Source: CAYWFP01 sp964457365 (GTDB lineage: Bacteria > Planctomycetota > SZUA-567). From it: a stretch of DNA of 5,945 bases. Positions within the stretch are counted from its first letter, which is position 1. Each line of letters starts with the position of its first letter. A program made the translations under genes and the position numbers. Of this stretch, positions 1 through 5,918 are shown piece after piece. Location: the NCBI GenBank assembly GCA_964457365.1, contig CAYWFP010000159.1, forward strand, positions 1 through 5,945. Reading direction: 5' to 3'. The notes beneath the pieces are model-generated. The model had not been told where the DNA came from and ran no database searches. It was given only the letters and a program-made list of their open reading frames with translations.

Positions 1-73
1 GCCGTTGTCATCTGCAAAACCTCGATGCTCCCGCCTTGATCTGGTGAACGCTTACACCTTGCGCACCCTAATA

Positions 74-89
74 GATACTACGGAGTATC
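74..89. repeat. Short perfect inverted repeat GATACT-ACGG-AGTATC
   Basis: Six-base arms (74-79 and 84-89) are exact reverse complements around a 4-nt centre, ACGG. There is no T-run on either side, so it does not look like a terminator. It could be a protein-binding site or chance. Nothing else in the window repeats it. Confidence 0.3.
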
Positions 90-276
90 GCCGATCTACT
101 TTATCGAGCCAAATACTATCCGTCCGCATGCTTTATGGCACTACACTTTTGCCAAACTCGGGAATCCCGCGTTGATATGCAATGACTTACGCGGAAACTT
201 CGCGACTTACTGTCGAAGATGGGTATGGCGCTACCAGTCGCTCCAGCAACGACCGCGATTACCTGCATCGCCCGGC

Positions 277-301
277 AAACACAAGCCGGCGGCCGCTTGT
301 G
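277..301 (-). terminator. Possible terminator of the AraC-type gene
   Basis: On the minus strand, a 7-bp stem CACAAGC/GCTTGTG (280-286 with 295-301) closes an 8-nt G/C-rich loop and is followed only by TTT. It lies about 47 nt past the stop of the minus-strand regulator gene, a sensible place for transcript end. The short T-run makes it a weak intrinsic terminator at best. Confidence 0.35.
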
Positions 302-347
302 ACAATCGTTTACCAAGCCTTGGACTGCTGTCCCGACACCGACCGCA

Positions 348-1250
348 TCAGTCGCTATCGGCTGTCAGTCGAGTGCGGAACGTCTGGGGTGAGGCACCGA
401 AGATGCGTTTAAACGCGCGACTAAACGCAAAGAGGCTCTGAAAGCCGCACGCCTCGGCAATGGCAGAAACGGTCAGATCCGTCGTCGCCAGCAGACGGCA
501 GGCGCGCTGAAGACGGAGATGGCGGATATAGCGGCCCAGGCCGACACCGGCCACCTCGCGGAAACGGTTGCGCAGGTGGCTCTCGGAGATGGCCAGCGCC
601 GCGGCCACATCCGCCAGCGCCAACGGTTCGGCGAGGTGGCTCCAGACAAAATGATTGACCGTCGCGATCAGTTCGTGCGCGGCGTTATCGCGCAGGGGTC
701 TGGCCGTCTCCGGTGTCGCCGCTTCGCGCAACGCTTGCAGCAGAAGCGCCAGTCGCAGCGGCATCTCCTCGTCCGCGCTCGGTTGCTTTCCCGCGAAGCA
801 CTCCGCCAACCGCGTCAGTTCGCACCACGCCCGGGACGCCATCTCGACCGGCGTATCGCGCAGCGCCAGCAAGGTCTGGGGTTCCACGCCTTCGAAGGTG
901 ACCAGCAGCCAGTCGAGCGTTTTGCCCTGAACGTCGGCATACCCGTGGAACTGATAAGGATGGACCAGCAGCGCCTGTCCGGGCCTGAACGCGTGCACCG
1001 CCTCGTCGACGATGAGCGCGGCCGCGCCGCCGAGGTTTACATGGAGGACATAGCGGTAGTGATGATGATTCGCCGCGACCGGCCCCAACTCGCGGCGGTG
1101 AAAGACGAGGATGTTCGCCGGCAGCGTCTCGGGCGCCTTCCCGCGACCGGCGTAATAGTTTTTCGGGTTCGGCAGCCGCAACGCCAGCGCCGCGAGCGCC
1201 TGGCGCGTCGAATCCGAATCAGCGGAATTGTTAAACTTTTCGTCGCTCAT
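348..1250 (-). CDS. AraC/XylS-family transcriptional regulator, cupin sensor plus double HTH
   Basis: A DNA-binding transcription regulator of 300 residues, the usual length for the sugar-responsive AraC type. Residues about 45-120 form a cupin-like sensor domain, with a His-rich strand (NHHHYRYVLHV, 61-71) and the family signature FRPGQALLVHPYQFHGY (88-104). The C-terminal third carries two helix-turn-helix units: 212-235 (LADVAAALAISESHLRNRF) and 260-292, ending in the hallmark AIAEACGFQSLFAFSRAFKR with the closing GASPQTFR. The start is placed at 1250 because a GGAGGG ribosome site (1258-1263) sits 7 nt upstream; an in-frame ATG at 1301 would add 17 residues without a comparable site. It is transcribed divergently from the oxidoreductase at 1358, the classic arrangement for a local regulator of a catabolic gene. 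The ligand is unknown; a sugar is inferred from the neighbours. Confidence 0.93.
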   Translation of the reverse strand: MSDEKFNNSADSDSTRQALAALALRLPNPKNYYAGRGKAPETLPANILVFHRRELGPVAANHHHYRYVLHVNLGGAAALIVDEAVHAFRPGQALLVHPYQFHGYADVQGKTLDWLLVTFEGVEPQTLLALRDTPVEMASRAWCELTRLAECFAGKQPSADEEMPLRLALLLQALREAATPETARPLRDNAAHELIATVNHFVWSHLAEPLALADVAAALAISESHLRNRFREVAGVGLGRYIRHLRLQRACRLLATTDLTVSAIAEACGFQSLFAFSRAFKRIFGASPQTFRTRLTADSD

Positions 1251-1257
1251 GCCATGG

Positions 1258-1263
1258 CCCTCC
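1258..1263 (-). promoter_or_regulatory. Ribosome binding site deciding the AraC-type start
   Basis: On the minus strand GGAGGG lies 7 nt before the ATG at 1250. It supports this start over the upstream in-frame ATG at 1301, which has no purine-rich site at the right distance. Confidence 0.75.
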
Positions 1264-1273
1264 GGCACGCCCC

Positions 1274-1301
1274 AGTGTAAACTGCGGGCACGAAAAGGCA
1301 A
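1274..1301 (-). promoter_or_regulatory. Candidate sigma70 promoter of the AraC-type gene
   Basis: On the minus strand TTGCCT (1296-1301, 4 of 6 to TTGACA) is separated by 16 bp from TACACT (1274-1279, 4 of 6 to TATAAT). Transcription would start near 1267, giving a very short leader that still contains the ribosome site. The -10 box overlaps the interrupted inverted repeat CAGT-GTAA-ACTG (1273-1284), which would suit autoregulation. Predicted by eye from the boxes only. Confidence 0.4.
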
Positions 1302-1345
1302 GACACGGCCGCCCGAATGCGCGGCTGTTCCGAAACAACGCAGTG

Positions 1346-1351
1346 AAAGGA
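1346..1351 (+). promoter_or_regulatory. Ribosome binding site deciding the oxidoreductase start
   Basis: AAAGGA lies 6 nt before the ATG at 1358. An in-frame GTG at 1343 would precede this site and place it inside the gene, so the ATG is the better start. Confidence 0.7.
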
Positions 1352-1357
1352 CGAGCG

Positions 1358-2533
1358 ATGAGCAAGATCGGAATGGGATTGATCGGCTGCGGCGCGCGGC
1401 TGCGACAGGTAGTGAAGAACGTGCTGGAGGCCAGCGACCGAGTCGAGGTGCGCGCGCTCTGCGATCCGTCGGAGCATTCGCTGAGCGAGGCGAAGAAGAT
1501 GCTCAACCCCGCGGCGAAGGTCTACGCCGATTACCGCGACCTCGTCCGCGCGCCGGAGATCGACTGGGTCATGATCGGCTCGTGGAATTGCTGTCACCGC
1601 GAACACGCCGTCGCCGCCTTCGAGGCCGGCAAGCACGTTTTCTGCGAAAAGCCGTTGGCGACGACGCTCGAGGACTGCATCGCCATGCGCGAGGCGTGGC
1701 ACAAATCCGGCAAGCAGTTCCAGATCGGCTTCGTCCTCCGCTTCTCGCCGCATTACCAGCGCATCAAGGAGATCATCGCCGCCGGCGAGATCGGCCAGAT
1801 CGTCAGCTTCGAATTCAACGAAACGCTCCACTTCAACCACGGCGGCTTTATCCACAGCGACTGGCGCCGCCACACCGAGAAGGCCGGCACGCACCTCCTG
1901 GAGAAGTGCTGCCACGATATCGACCTCGCCAACTGGATGGTCGGCAGCGTCGCCACCCGCGTGGCCAGCTTCGGCGGCAACGACTTCTTCGTCCCCGGGA
2001 ACGTCCATCACATCGACCGCATTGGCCGAGGCAAGAACGGCGAGCAATCGTTCTCCTGGCGCTCGCCCGAAGACTGCAGCGACCCGTTCACCGCCGACAA
2101 GGACATCTACGACAACCAGGTCGGCATCATCGAGTACGCCAACGGTGCGCGCGCCACCTTCCACACCAACTGCTGCGCGGGCATCCCCGAGCGGCGCATG
2201 TATATCTGCGGCACCGAGGGCTGCATCCGCGCCGACGTCCTCGCCGGCCGCATCGAACTGCAACGCTACGGCCACGACGCCGCGATCGAAGACCGCTCCA
2301 GCGCCGCCAGCGGCGGCCACGGCGGCGGCGAGCAGAATCTGGCCAACAGCATCGTCGCCTCCATGCTCGAGAACGCCCCGCCGCAGGCCACCCTCGAGGA
2401 CGGCCTGCTGAGCGCCATTATCTGTTTCGGCATGGACGACGCGGCGGTTTTGGGTCAGGTCGTCGACATGCGCCCCTACTGGAAGAAAGCCGGCATCGCG
2501 GTCGAGAAGAAGCGCCAAGCGATCTGCTGCTGA
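1358..2533 (+). CDS. Gfo/Idh/MocA-family NAD(P)-dependent sugar oxidoreductase
   Basis: A cytoplasmic oxidoreductase of 391 residues, likely acting on a sugar, inositol or sugar-acid substrate with NAD(P). The N-terminal Rossmann fold starts at once with GMGLIGCGARLRQ (6-17). The family's nucleotide-binding motif EKP is at 97-99 in HVFCEKPLATT. The catalytic-histidine region is GTHLLEKCCHDIDLANW (177-193), with E182, K183, H186 and D189 in the positions where the family carries its Lys/Asp-x-x-His signature. The C-terminal half (about 125-370) fits the alpha/beta substrate domain that follows. The G-x-G-x-x-G loop lacks its third glycine (L15), and the protein is rich in cysteine, including paired cysteines at 184-185, 272-273 and the C-terminus. 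The gene is divergent from the AraC-type regulator and stops 25 nt before a strong terminator, so it is probably monocistronic. No clear plus-strand -35/-10 pair is visible upstream, consistent with activator-dependent transcription. The exact substrate cannot be read from sequence. Confidence 0.92.
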   Translation: MSKIGMGLIGCGARLRQVVKNVLEASDRVEVRALCDPSEHSLSEAKKMLNPAAKVYADYRDLVRAPEIDWVMIGSWNCCHREHAVAAFEAGKHVFCEKPLATTLEDCIAMREAWHKSGKQFQIGFVLRFSPHYQRIKEIIAAGEIGQIVSFEFNETLHFNHGGFIHSDWRRHTEKAGTHLLEKCCHDIDLANWMVGSVATRVASFGGNDFFVPGNVHHIDRIGRGKNGEQSFSWRSPEDCSDPFTADKDIYDNQVGIIEYANGARATFHTNCCAGIPERRMYICGTEGCIRADVLAGRIELQRYGHDAAIEDRSSAASGGHGGGEQNLANSIVASMLENAPPQATLEDGLLSAIICFGMDDAAVLGQVVDMRPYWKKAGIAVEKKRQAICC

Positions 2534-2558
2534 CCTTCGCGACTTCACATCGCCTCCG

Positions 2559-2587
2559 TCCCGTCGGCTCCGGCCGGCGGGATTTTT
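2559..2587 (+). terminator. Strong rho-independent terminator after the oxidoreductase
   Basis: A 10-bp stem (2559-2568 with 2573-2582, one T-G wobble) is closed by a TCCG loop flanked by C and G, the very stable UNCG tetraloop type. TTTTT follows at 2583-2587. It lies 25 nt past the oxidoreductase stop and separates that gene from the glycosidase transcript. Confidence 0.88.
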
Positions 2588-2607
2588 CATGCCGGTACGC
2601 TTTTGCA

Positions 2608-2636
2608 TTGACACCTCCGCCCTCCCCGACTATGTG
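2608..2636 (+). promoter_or_regulatory. Sigma70-type promoter of the glycosidase pair
   Basis: A perfect TTGACA (2608-2613) is followed, after the ideal 17-bp spacer, by TATGTG (2631-2636, 3 of 6 to TATAAT, keeping the first TAT). It sits directly between the terminator at 2587 and the gene at 2684, giving a leader of about 40 nt. The weak -10 leaves room for control by an activator. It is the best promoter visible in the window but is predicted by eye. Confidence 0.6.
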
Positions 2637-2683
2637 TCGATGACTTCGCCAATCCATGATCCGTCACGACGAGGAGAATACGC

Positions 2684-4798
2684 ATGCCCGATATCCGCGT
2701 GGAGAAATGCCTGTACCAATACCGGGACAAACAGATTCCGCTCCTGAGCGGCGAGTTCCATTACTGGCGCGTGCTGCGCGAGAACTGGCAAATCATCGTC
2801 CAGCGCATCAAGGAGATGGGCCTGCAAACGGTCGCCAGCTACGTGCCCTGGAACTATCACGAAATCGAACCGGGCGTGTACGACTTCACCGGCAAGACCA
2901 GCCCGCAGCGCGACCTGCAGGGATTCATCGACCTGTTGGCCGACGAAGGCATCTGGCTCAACATCCGCCCCGGGCCGTACATTTATTCCGAATGGCAGTT
3001 CGGCGGCGTGCCCGAGCGCGCGAGCAAGCACCACCGCCTCGCGCCGGAATTCCTGGAGATGAGCAAGCACTACATCACGCACGTCTGCGAACTGATCGTC
3101 CCACGGCAGATCACCCGCGGCGGCAACATCATCCTCGTTCAGGCCGACAACGAGCCCTATCCGCCGATCGAGAGCTTCGGCACCGAGATGGGCGGCTTCG
3201 GCGAAAGCGGCGTCTTCAAGGATTTCCTCGCCGAGCGCTACAAACACGACATCGCCCGCCTAAACGAGCGCTGGCGTTCGTCCTATGCCTCCTTCGATGA
3301 AGCCTGCATCCATTTCCACGAAGCCTACGTCGACGTCGACCGCGCCATGGCCGACCGGTTGCTCCCGGGAGATGCGTATCACGGCCGCTACGCCGACACC
3401 CACGCCTTCGTCGGCTGGTACGCGGCAAAGATCGTCGCCACCGTCGCGGGGTGGCTGCGCGACGCCGGCGTCGAGGTGCCCGTCTACGCCAACGGCTGGT
3501 CGCCGCTGTACCAGGACTTCTCCCAGTTCATGGATATCGCGGACCTGGCCGGCACCGATATCTACCCGCCTCCGTTCTTCGGCGGCAACCAGCCCACCGC
3601 GGACAACTGGTTCTACAACATCGATATCGTCAAGCTGCAGGAGGCCGACGTCGCCGGCGGCAACACCTGGAGCGCGGAGTACCAGGCCGGGATCTACCCG
3701 CTCCAGGTCACCGGCTACCTGCCGCCGCAACATTACAAATTCGTCGATCTGACGCTGATGGGGCGCGGGCTCAAGGGCTGGAACTGGTATATGCTCGTCA
3801 ACCGCGACAACTGGCACAACTGCCCGATCAACGAGTGGGGCCGCACCAACGAGTATTACCCCGTTCACCAGGAGATCGTCGCCACCGCGATGCGGGTCGA
3901 GCCGTGGCATACCCAGGAGTTGAACGACGTTTCGGTGCTCTGCTACAAGCCCCACCGCGTCATCGCGCCGGGCAACTTCGAGCACACCTGCCGCGCGCTC
4001 GAACGCGGCGACATCGCCTACGACTATTACGATCCGGCCAGCGGCAATCCGCCCCGGTCGCAGGTGCTGCTCTACGCCGGCGCCGACTGGATCGACCGCG
4101 AGGCGGCGCGCAAGCTCCGCGACTGGGTCGAACAGGGCGGCACGCTCGTGGCCTTCAATCGCTATCCCAAGCGCGACGAGTGCGGCTTGGCGCTCACGGA
4201 CTTGCTGCCGTTTGCCGATCCCGACGGCGCGCGCCCGGTCAACCTGCCGGTCGAGATCGGGTACCGCGATGGCAGTGACACGCTGGTCGACGCCGGCCAC
4301 ATGGATATCAAACTCAACCTCTTCTACTACCGCCACGTCGACGGCGAACCGCTCCACGTCACCCTCTCGCTCGCGGCCAGGGAGGAGCTGGTCGATATCG
4401 GCGCGGCGCAGGCCGAGCGCTTCCTGATCGGCTACGCCCGCCCCCTGGGACAGGGCAAGATCGTCCACATCGGCTCGAATCCTTCGCGCACCATCCTGCA
4501 ACTCGTGCTTAACCAGGAAGGGCTGGGCCAGTATGTCCACGCGACCGAACCGCGCCTGCTGAGCACCATCCACCGCCACCGCGAGGGGCACCTCGTCCTC
4601 TTCTGCACCAACTGGAGCGAGGACGGCCGCACCGCCGAACTCCGGCTGAACCGCGAACGACTCGGTCTTGCGGGCAAGGCGCTGAAAGTGACCGACCTGG
4701 TCGCGAACGTGACGCTGAGGACGCTCGCGCCGGCGCGGCCGTTGTCGCTGCCGCTGCGAGGACGCGACGTCGGGGTGTGGCGACTGGAAACGGAGTAA
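2684..4798 (+). CDS. Beta-galactosidase-like clan GH-A glycoside hydrolase (GH35-type catalytic domain)
   Basis: A glycosidase of 704 residues, probably releasing terminal beta-galactose or a related sugar by the retaining mechanism of clan GH-A. The N-terminal barrel shows the GH35 series in order: LLSGEFHYWR (20-29), ASYVPWNYHEIEPGVYDFTG (51-70) and NIRPGPYIYSEWQFGGVP (93-110). Asn156-Glu157 in LVQADNEP (151-158) is the likely acid/base, and Glu332 in TWSAEYQAG (328-336) the likely nucleophile. KGWNWYMLVNRDNW (364-377) sits where GH35 usually has its GGTNFG loop. After about 415 the protein departs from ordinary GH35: VSVLCYKPH and ARKLRDWVEQGGTLVAFNRYP (475-495) look like the Rossmann/GATase-like domain of GH42 enzymes, followed by beta-rich domains to the end. 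There is no signal peptide, so it is probably cytoplasmic. The start follows GAGGAG (2671-2676) by 7 nt. It is likely co-transcribed with the propeller gene 49 nt downstream. Family membership is firm at clan level; the substrate is inferred. Confidence 0.9.
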   Translation: MPDIRVEKCLYQYRDKQIPLLSGEFHYWRVLRENWQIIVQRIKEMGLQTVASYVPWNYHEIEPGVYDFTGKTSPQRDLQGFIDLLADEGIWLNIRPGPYIYSEWQFGGVPERASKHHRLAPEFLEMSKHYITHVCELIVPRQITRGGNIILVQADNEPYPPIESFGTEMGGFGESGVFKDFLAERYKHDIARLNERWRSSYASFDEACIHFHEAYVDVDRAMADRLLPGDAYHGRYADTHAFVGWYAAKIVATVAGWLRDAGVEVPVYANGWSPLYQDFSQFMDIADLAGTDIYPPPFFGGNQPTADNWFYNIDIVKLQEADVAGGNTWSAEYQAGIYPLQVTGYLPPQHYKFVDLTLMGRGLKGWNWYMLVNRDNWHNCPINEWGRTNEYYPVHQEIVATAMRVEPWHTQELNDVSVLCYKPHRVIAPGNFEHTCRALERGDIAYDYYDPASGNPPRSQVLLYAGADWIDREAARKLRDWVEQGGTLVAFNRYPKRDECGLALTDLLPFADPDGARPVNLPVEIGYRDGSDTLVDAGHMDIKLNLFYYRHVDGEPLHVTLSLAAREELVDIGAAQAERFLIGYARPLGQGKIVHIGSNPSRTILQLVLNQEGLGQYVHATEPRLLSTIHRHREGHLVLFCTNWSEDGRTAELRLNRERLGLAGKALKVTDLVANVTLRTLAPARPLSLPLRGRDVGVWRLETE

Positions 4799-4810
4799 CG
4801 GGACCGACCG

Positions 4811-4827
4811 GCGCCACGTCATGGCGC
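4811..4827 (+). promoter_or_regulatory. Intercistronic hairpin covering an alternative ATG
   Basis: GCGCCA (4811-4816) pairs exactly with TGGCGC (4822-4827) around the loop CGTCA. There is no T-run, so it is not a standard terminator. It buries the upstream in-frame ATG at 4821, leaving the ribosome site at 4838-4841 free, and could also protect the upstream message. The function is inferred. Confidence 0.4.
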
Positions 4828-4837
4828 ATTCACCGCT

Positions 4838-4841
4838 GGAG
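4838..4841 (+). promoter_or_regulatory. Ribosome binding site deciding the propeller-protein start
   Basis: GGAG lies 6 nt before the ATG at 4848. The upstream in-frame ATG at 4821 has no purine-rich site at a workable distance and lies in a hairpin, so 4848 is preferred. Confidence 0.65.
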
Positions 4842-4847
4842 ACCGAC

Positions 4848-5768
4848 ATGACCGGACTGAACGCCGCCTTCGGAGAGCCCGAGCCGTTTTTGACCGACAC
4901 GCCGCTGCGCTACGACCCGACCGGCGAGTGGATCTGGCCGACCCCGATCGCCCTCGGCGACCGCGTGAACGAGGCGCCGGCGAAGTGGCTGCTGTACTAC
5001 TCCCCCCACGACGCGCCGGCCGGGATCTGCCTGGCGAGCGCCGAGTCACTCGCGGGCCCGTGGACGGAACACGAAGGCAATCCGCTCATCGGCCGCGAAT
5101 GGCCGCCGCATTACGCCGTCAGCCACGTCGCCTCCCCGCATCCGCTGTGGCTGGAGGACGAGAACAGGATGCTGCTGTACTTCCACGGCGAAAACGGCAC
5201 CACCCGCTGGGCTCTCAGCGAGAACGGCGTTGACTTCGAATACGGCGACGTGGCACTCGACACCGCCGCCTTCGACGACCCGACCGTGACCGAGGTCAGC
5301 TACGCGCGCGTCTTCGCGCACCGCCTGCCGAGCGAGCCGACGTCGCGCTTCGTCATGCTGATGATGGTCAACCACCGCGCCGAGGCGCCCGGCGTGCGGC
5401 ACATGCACCTGGCGTGGAGCCCGGACGGGCGCGCCTGGACCGCGCGGCAGGAACCGGTGGTCTCGCCGCCGGAAGGGTGGCAGTGCTGCGGCGGGCAACT
5501 GGTCGAACTCGGCGGCCGGCGCTGCCTGCTGCACCACATGGACATCATGAACGACGAGGGCCACGTCTACGCCACGCCGGTGGACGCGGACCTGCGGCGC
5601 GTAGCCCAACCGCAACGGCTGCTCGAAGCGGGAGCGGGAGACGCCGGGCGGGTGGCCGATCCGTATCTCGTCGAGGAAGACGGGAAACGGTATCTGCTCT
5701 ACATCTCCGGCCGGCGCCTGCAGGGCGGGTTCCGGATGCGGGAGATTCGTTCCTGCGCGTGGACGTGA
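4848..5768 (+). CDS. Five-bladed beta-propeller glycosidase-like protein (GH43/GH117/GH32-related)
   Basis: A protein of 306 residues with the repeated blade pattern of five-bladed propeller glycosidases: KWLLYYSPHDAPAGICLASA (46-65) followed by LAGPWTEHEGNPLI (68-81), SPHPLWLEDENRMLLYFHG (96-114), HMHLAWSPDGRAWT (185-198), CCGGQLVELGGRRCLLHH (213-230) and ADPYLVEEDGKRYLLYISG (270-288). The 'SAESLAGPW' and 'SPDGRAW' turns are typical of GH43, GH32 and related propellers. I cannot fix the three catalytic acids or the exact family; a GH117- or GH130-like role, or a non-enzymatic sugar-binding propeller, remains possible. No signal peptide is seen. It follows the beta-galactosidase-like gene by 49 nt without a terminator, so the two probably form an operon and may act in turn on one oligosaccharide. 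The last residues after 298 look unnatural, and a coding-like continuation exists in another frame to 5800, so the true C-terminus may be longer (see findings). Confidence 0.8.
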   Translation: MTGLNAAFGEPEPFLTDTPLRYDPTGEWIWPTPIALGDRVNEAPAKWLLYYSPHDAPAGICLASAESLAGPWTEHEGNPLIGREWPPHYAVSHVASPHPLWLEDENRMLLYFHGENGTTRWALSENGVDFEYGDVALDTAAFDDPTVTEVSYARVFAHRLPSEPTSRFVMLMMVNHRAEAPGVRHMHLAWSPDGRAWTARQEPVVSPPEGWQCCGGQLVELGGRRCLLHHMDIMNDEGHVYATPVDADLRRVAQPQRLLEAGAGDAGRVADPYLVEEDGKRYLLYISGRRLQGGFRMREIRSCAWT

Positions 5769-5771
5769 CGC

Positions 5772-5918
5772 TCATGCCTCCCGCGTACCCGCCTGGCTGA
5801 CATCCACCGGTTCGATGTCGCAGGCGTGGGCCGGGGAGTCGGGGGCGAAGCCGTAGACGCCGCCGGATCCGTCGGACAAAAGCGGATCGCCCGCGATATT
5901 CGTCTGCGTCGTTTTCAT
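5772..5918 (-). CDS. Small ORF resembling the C-terminal end of a right-handed beta-helix protein; possibly a broken gene
   Basis: A 48-residue open frame on the minus strand with strongly G/C-biased third positions. It runs from the ATG at 5918 to a TGA at 5772-5774, 3 nt beyond the stop of the convergent propeller gene. Its sequence (IAGDPLLSDGSGGVYGFAP, then DSPAHACDIEPVDVSQAGTR) follows the pattern that commonly ends right-handed parallel beta-helix (pectate-lyase-like) proteins: 'DPLF.D...G.. L.P.SPA...G..P.D.S..G.R'. This is recognition from memory of the pattern, not a search. The coding look continues upstream of the ATG (TRFNPKP) until an in-frame TAG at 5940-5942, and there is no good ribosome site before 5918. 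It is therefore more likely the tail of a longer gene broken by a mutation or by a sequence error near the window edge than a real small protein. Confidence 0.4.
   Translation of the reverse strand: MKTTQTNIAGDPLLSDGSGGVYGFAPDSPAHACDIEPVDVSQAGTREA

Larger units (their letters stand above)
1..347. other. Non-coding flank, no gene seen
   Basis: This stretch is visibly richer in A and T than the rest of the window. The open frames crossing it lack the G/C-biased third positions of the true genes and give no recognisable protein. One frame is open from the left edge to a TGA at 173-175, but its codon use is unlike the neighbours. I see no tRNA, rRNA or insertion-sequence end. It contains a perfect 6-bp inverted repeat (74-89) and a 7-bp hairpin (280-301), both listed separately. 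It could be intergenic spacer or a decayed remnant. Confidence 0.5.

Noticed and set aside
2..175. Frame open from the left edge, ending in TGA at 173-175
   Set aside because: Third positions are not G/C-biased like the true genes and the translation shows no recognisable pattern.
405..416. 12-bp perfect palindrome GCGTTTAAACGC
   Set aside because: It lies inside the conserved AFKRIF segment of the regulator, so coding constraint explains it; no reason to call it an operator.
519..1280. Long plus-strand open frame opposite the AraC-type gene
   Set aside because: It gives an Arg/Gln-rich sequence with no family motif and lies antisense to a protein with clear cupin and HTH signatures; a high-GC artefact.
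1343..1357. GTG start adding five residues to the oxidoreductase
   Set aside because: The AAAGGA ribosome site would fall inside the gene, and the Rossmann strand begins right after the ATG at 1358.
1247..2614. 455-residue minus-strand open frame opposite the oxidoreductase
   Set aside because: Low-complexity Ala/Val/Asp-rich translation mirrors the codon bias of the real plus-strand gene, which has the EKP and His motifs.
3260..4900. 546-residue minus-strand open frame opposite the beta-galactosidase-like gene
   Set aside because: No motifs, no ribosome site, and it runs across the boundary of two well-supported plus-strand genes; shadow of third-position bias.
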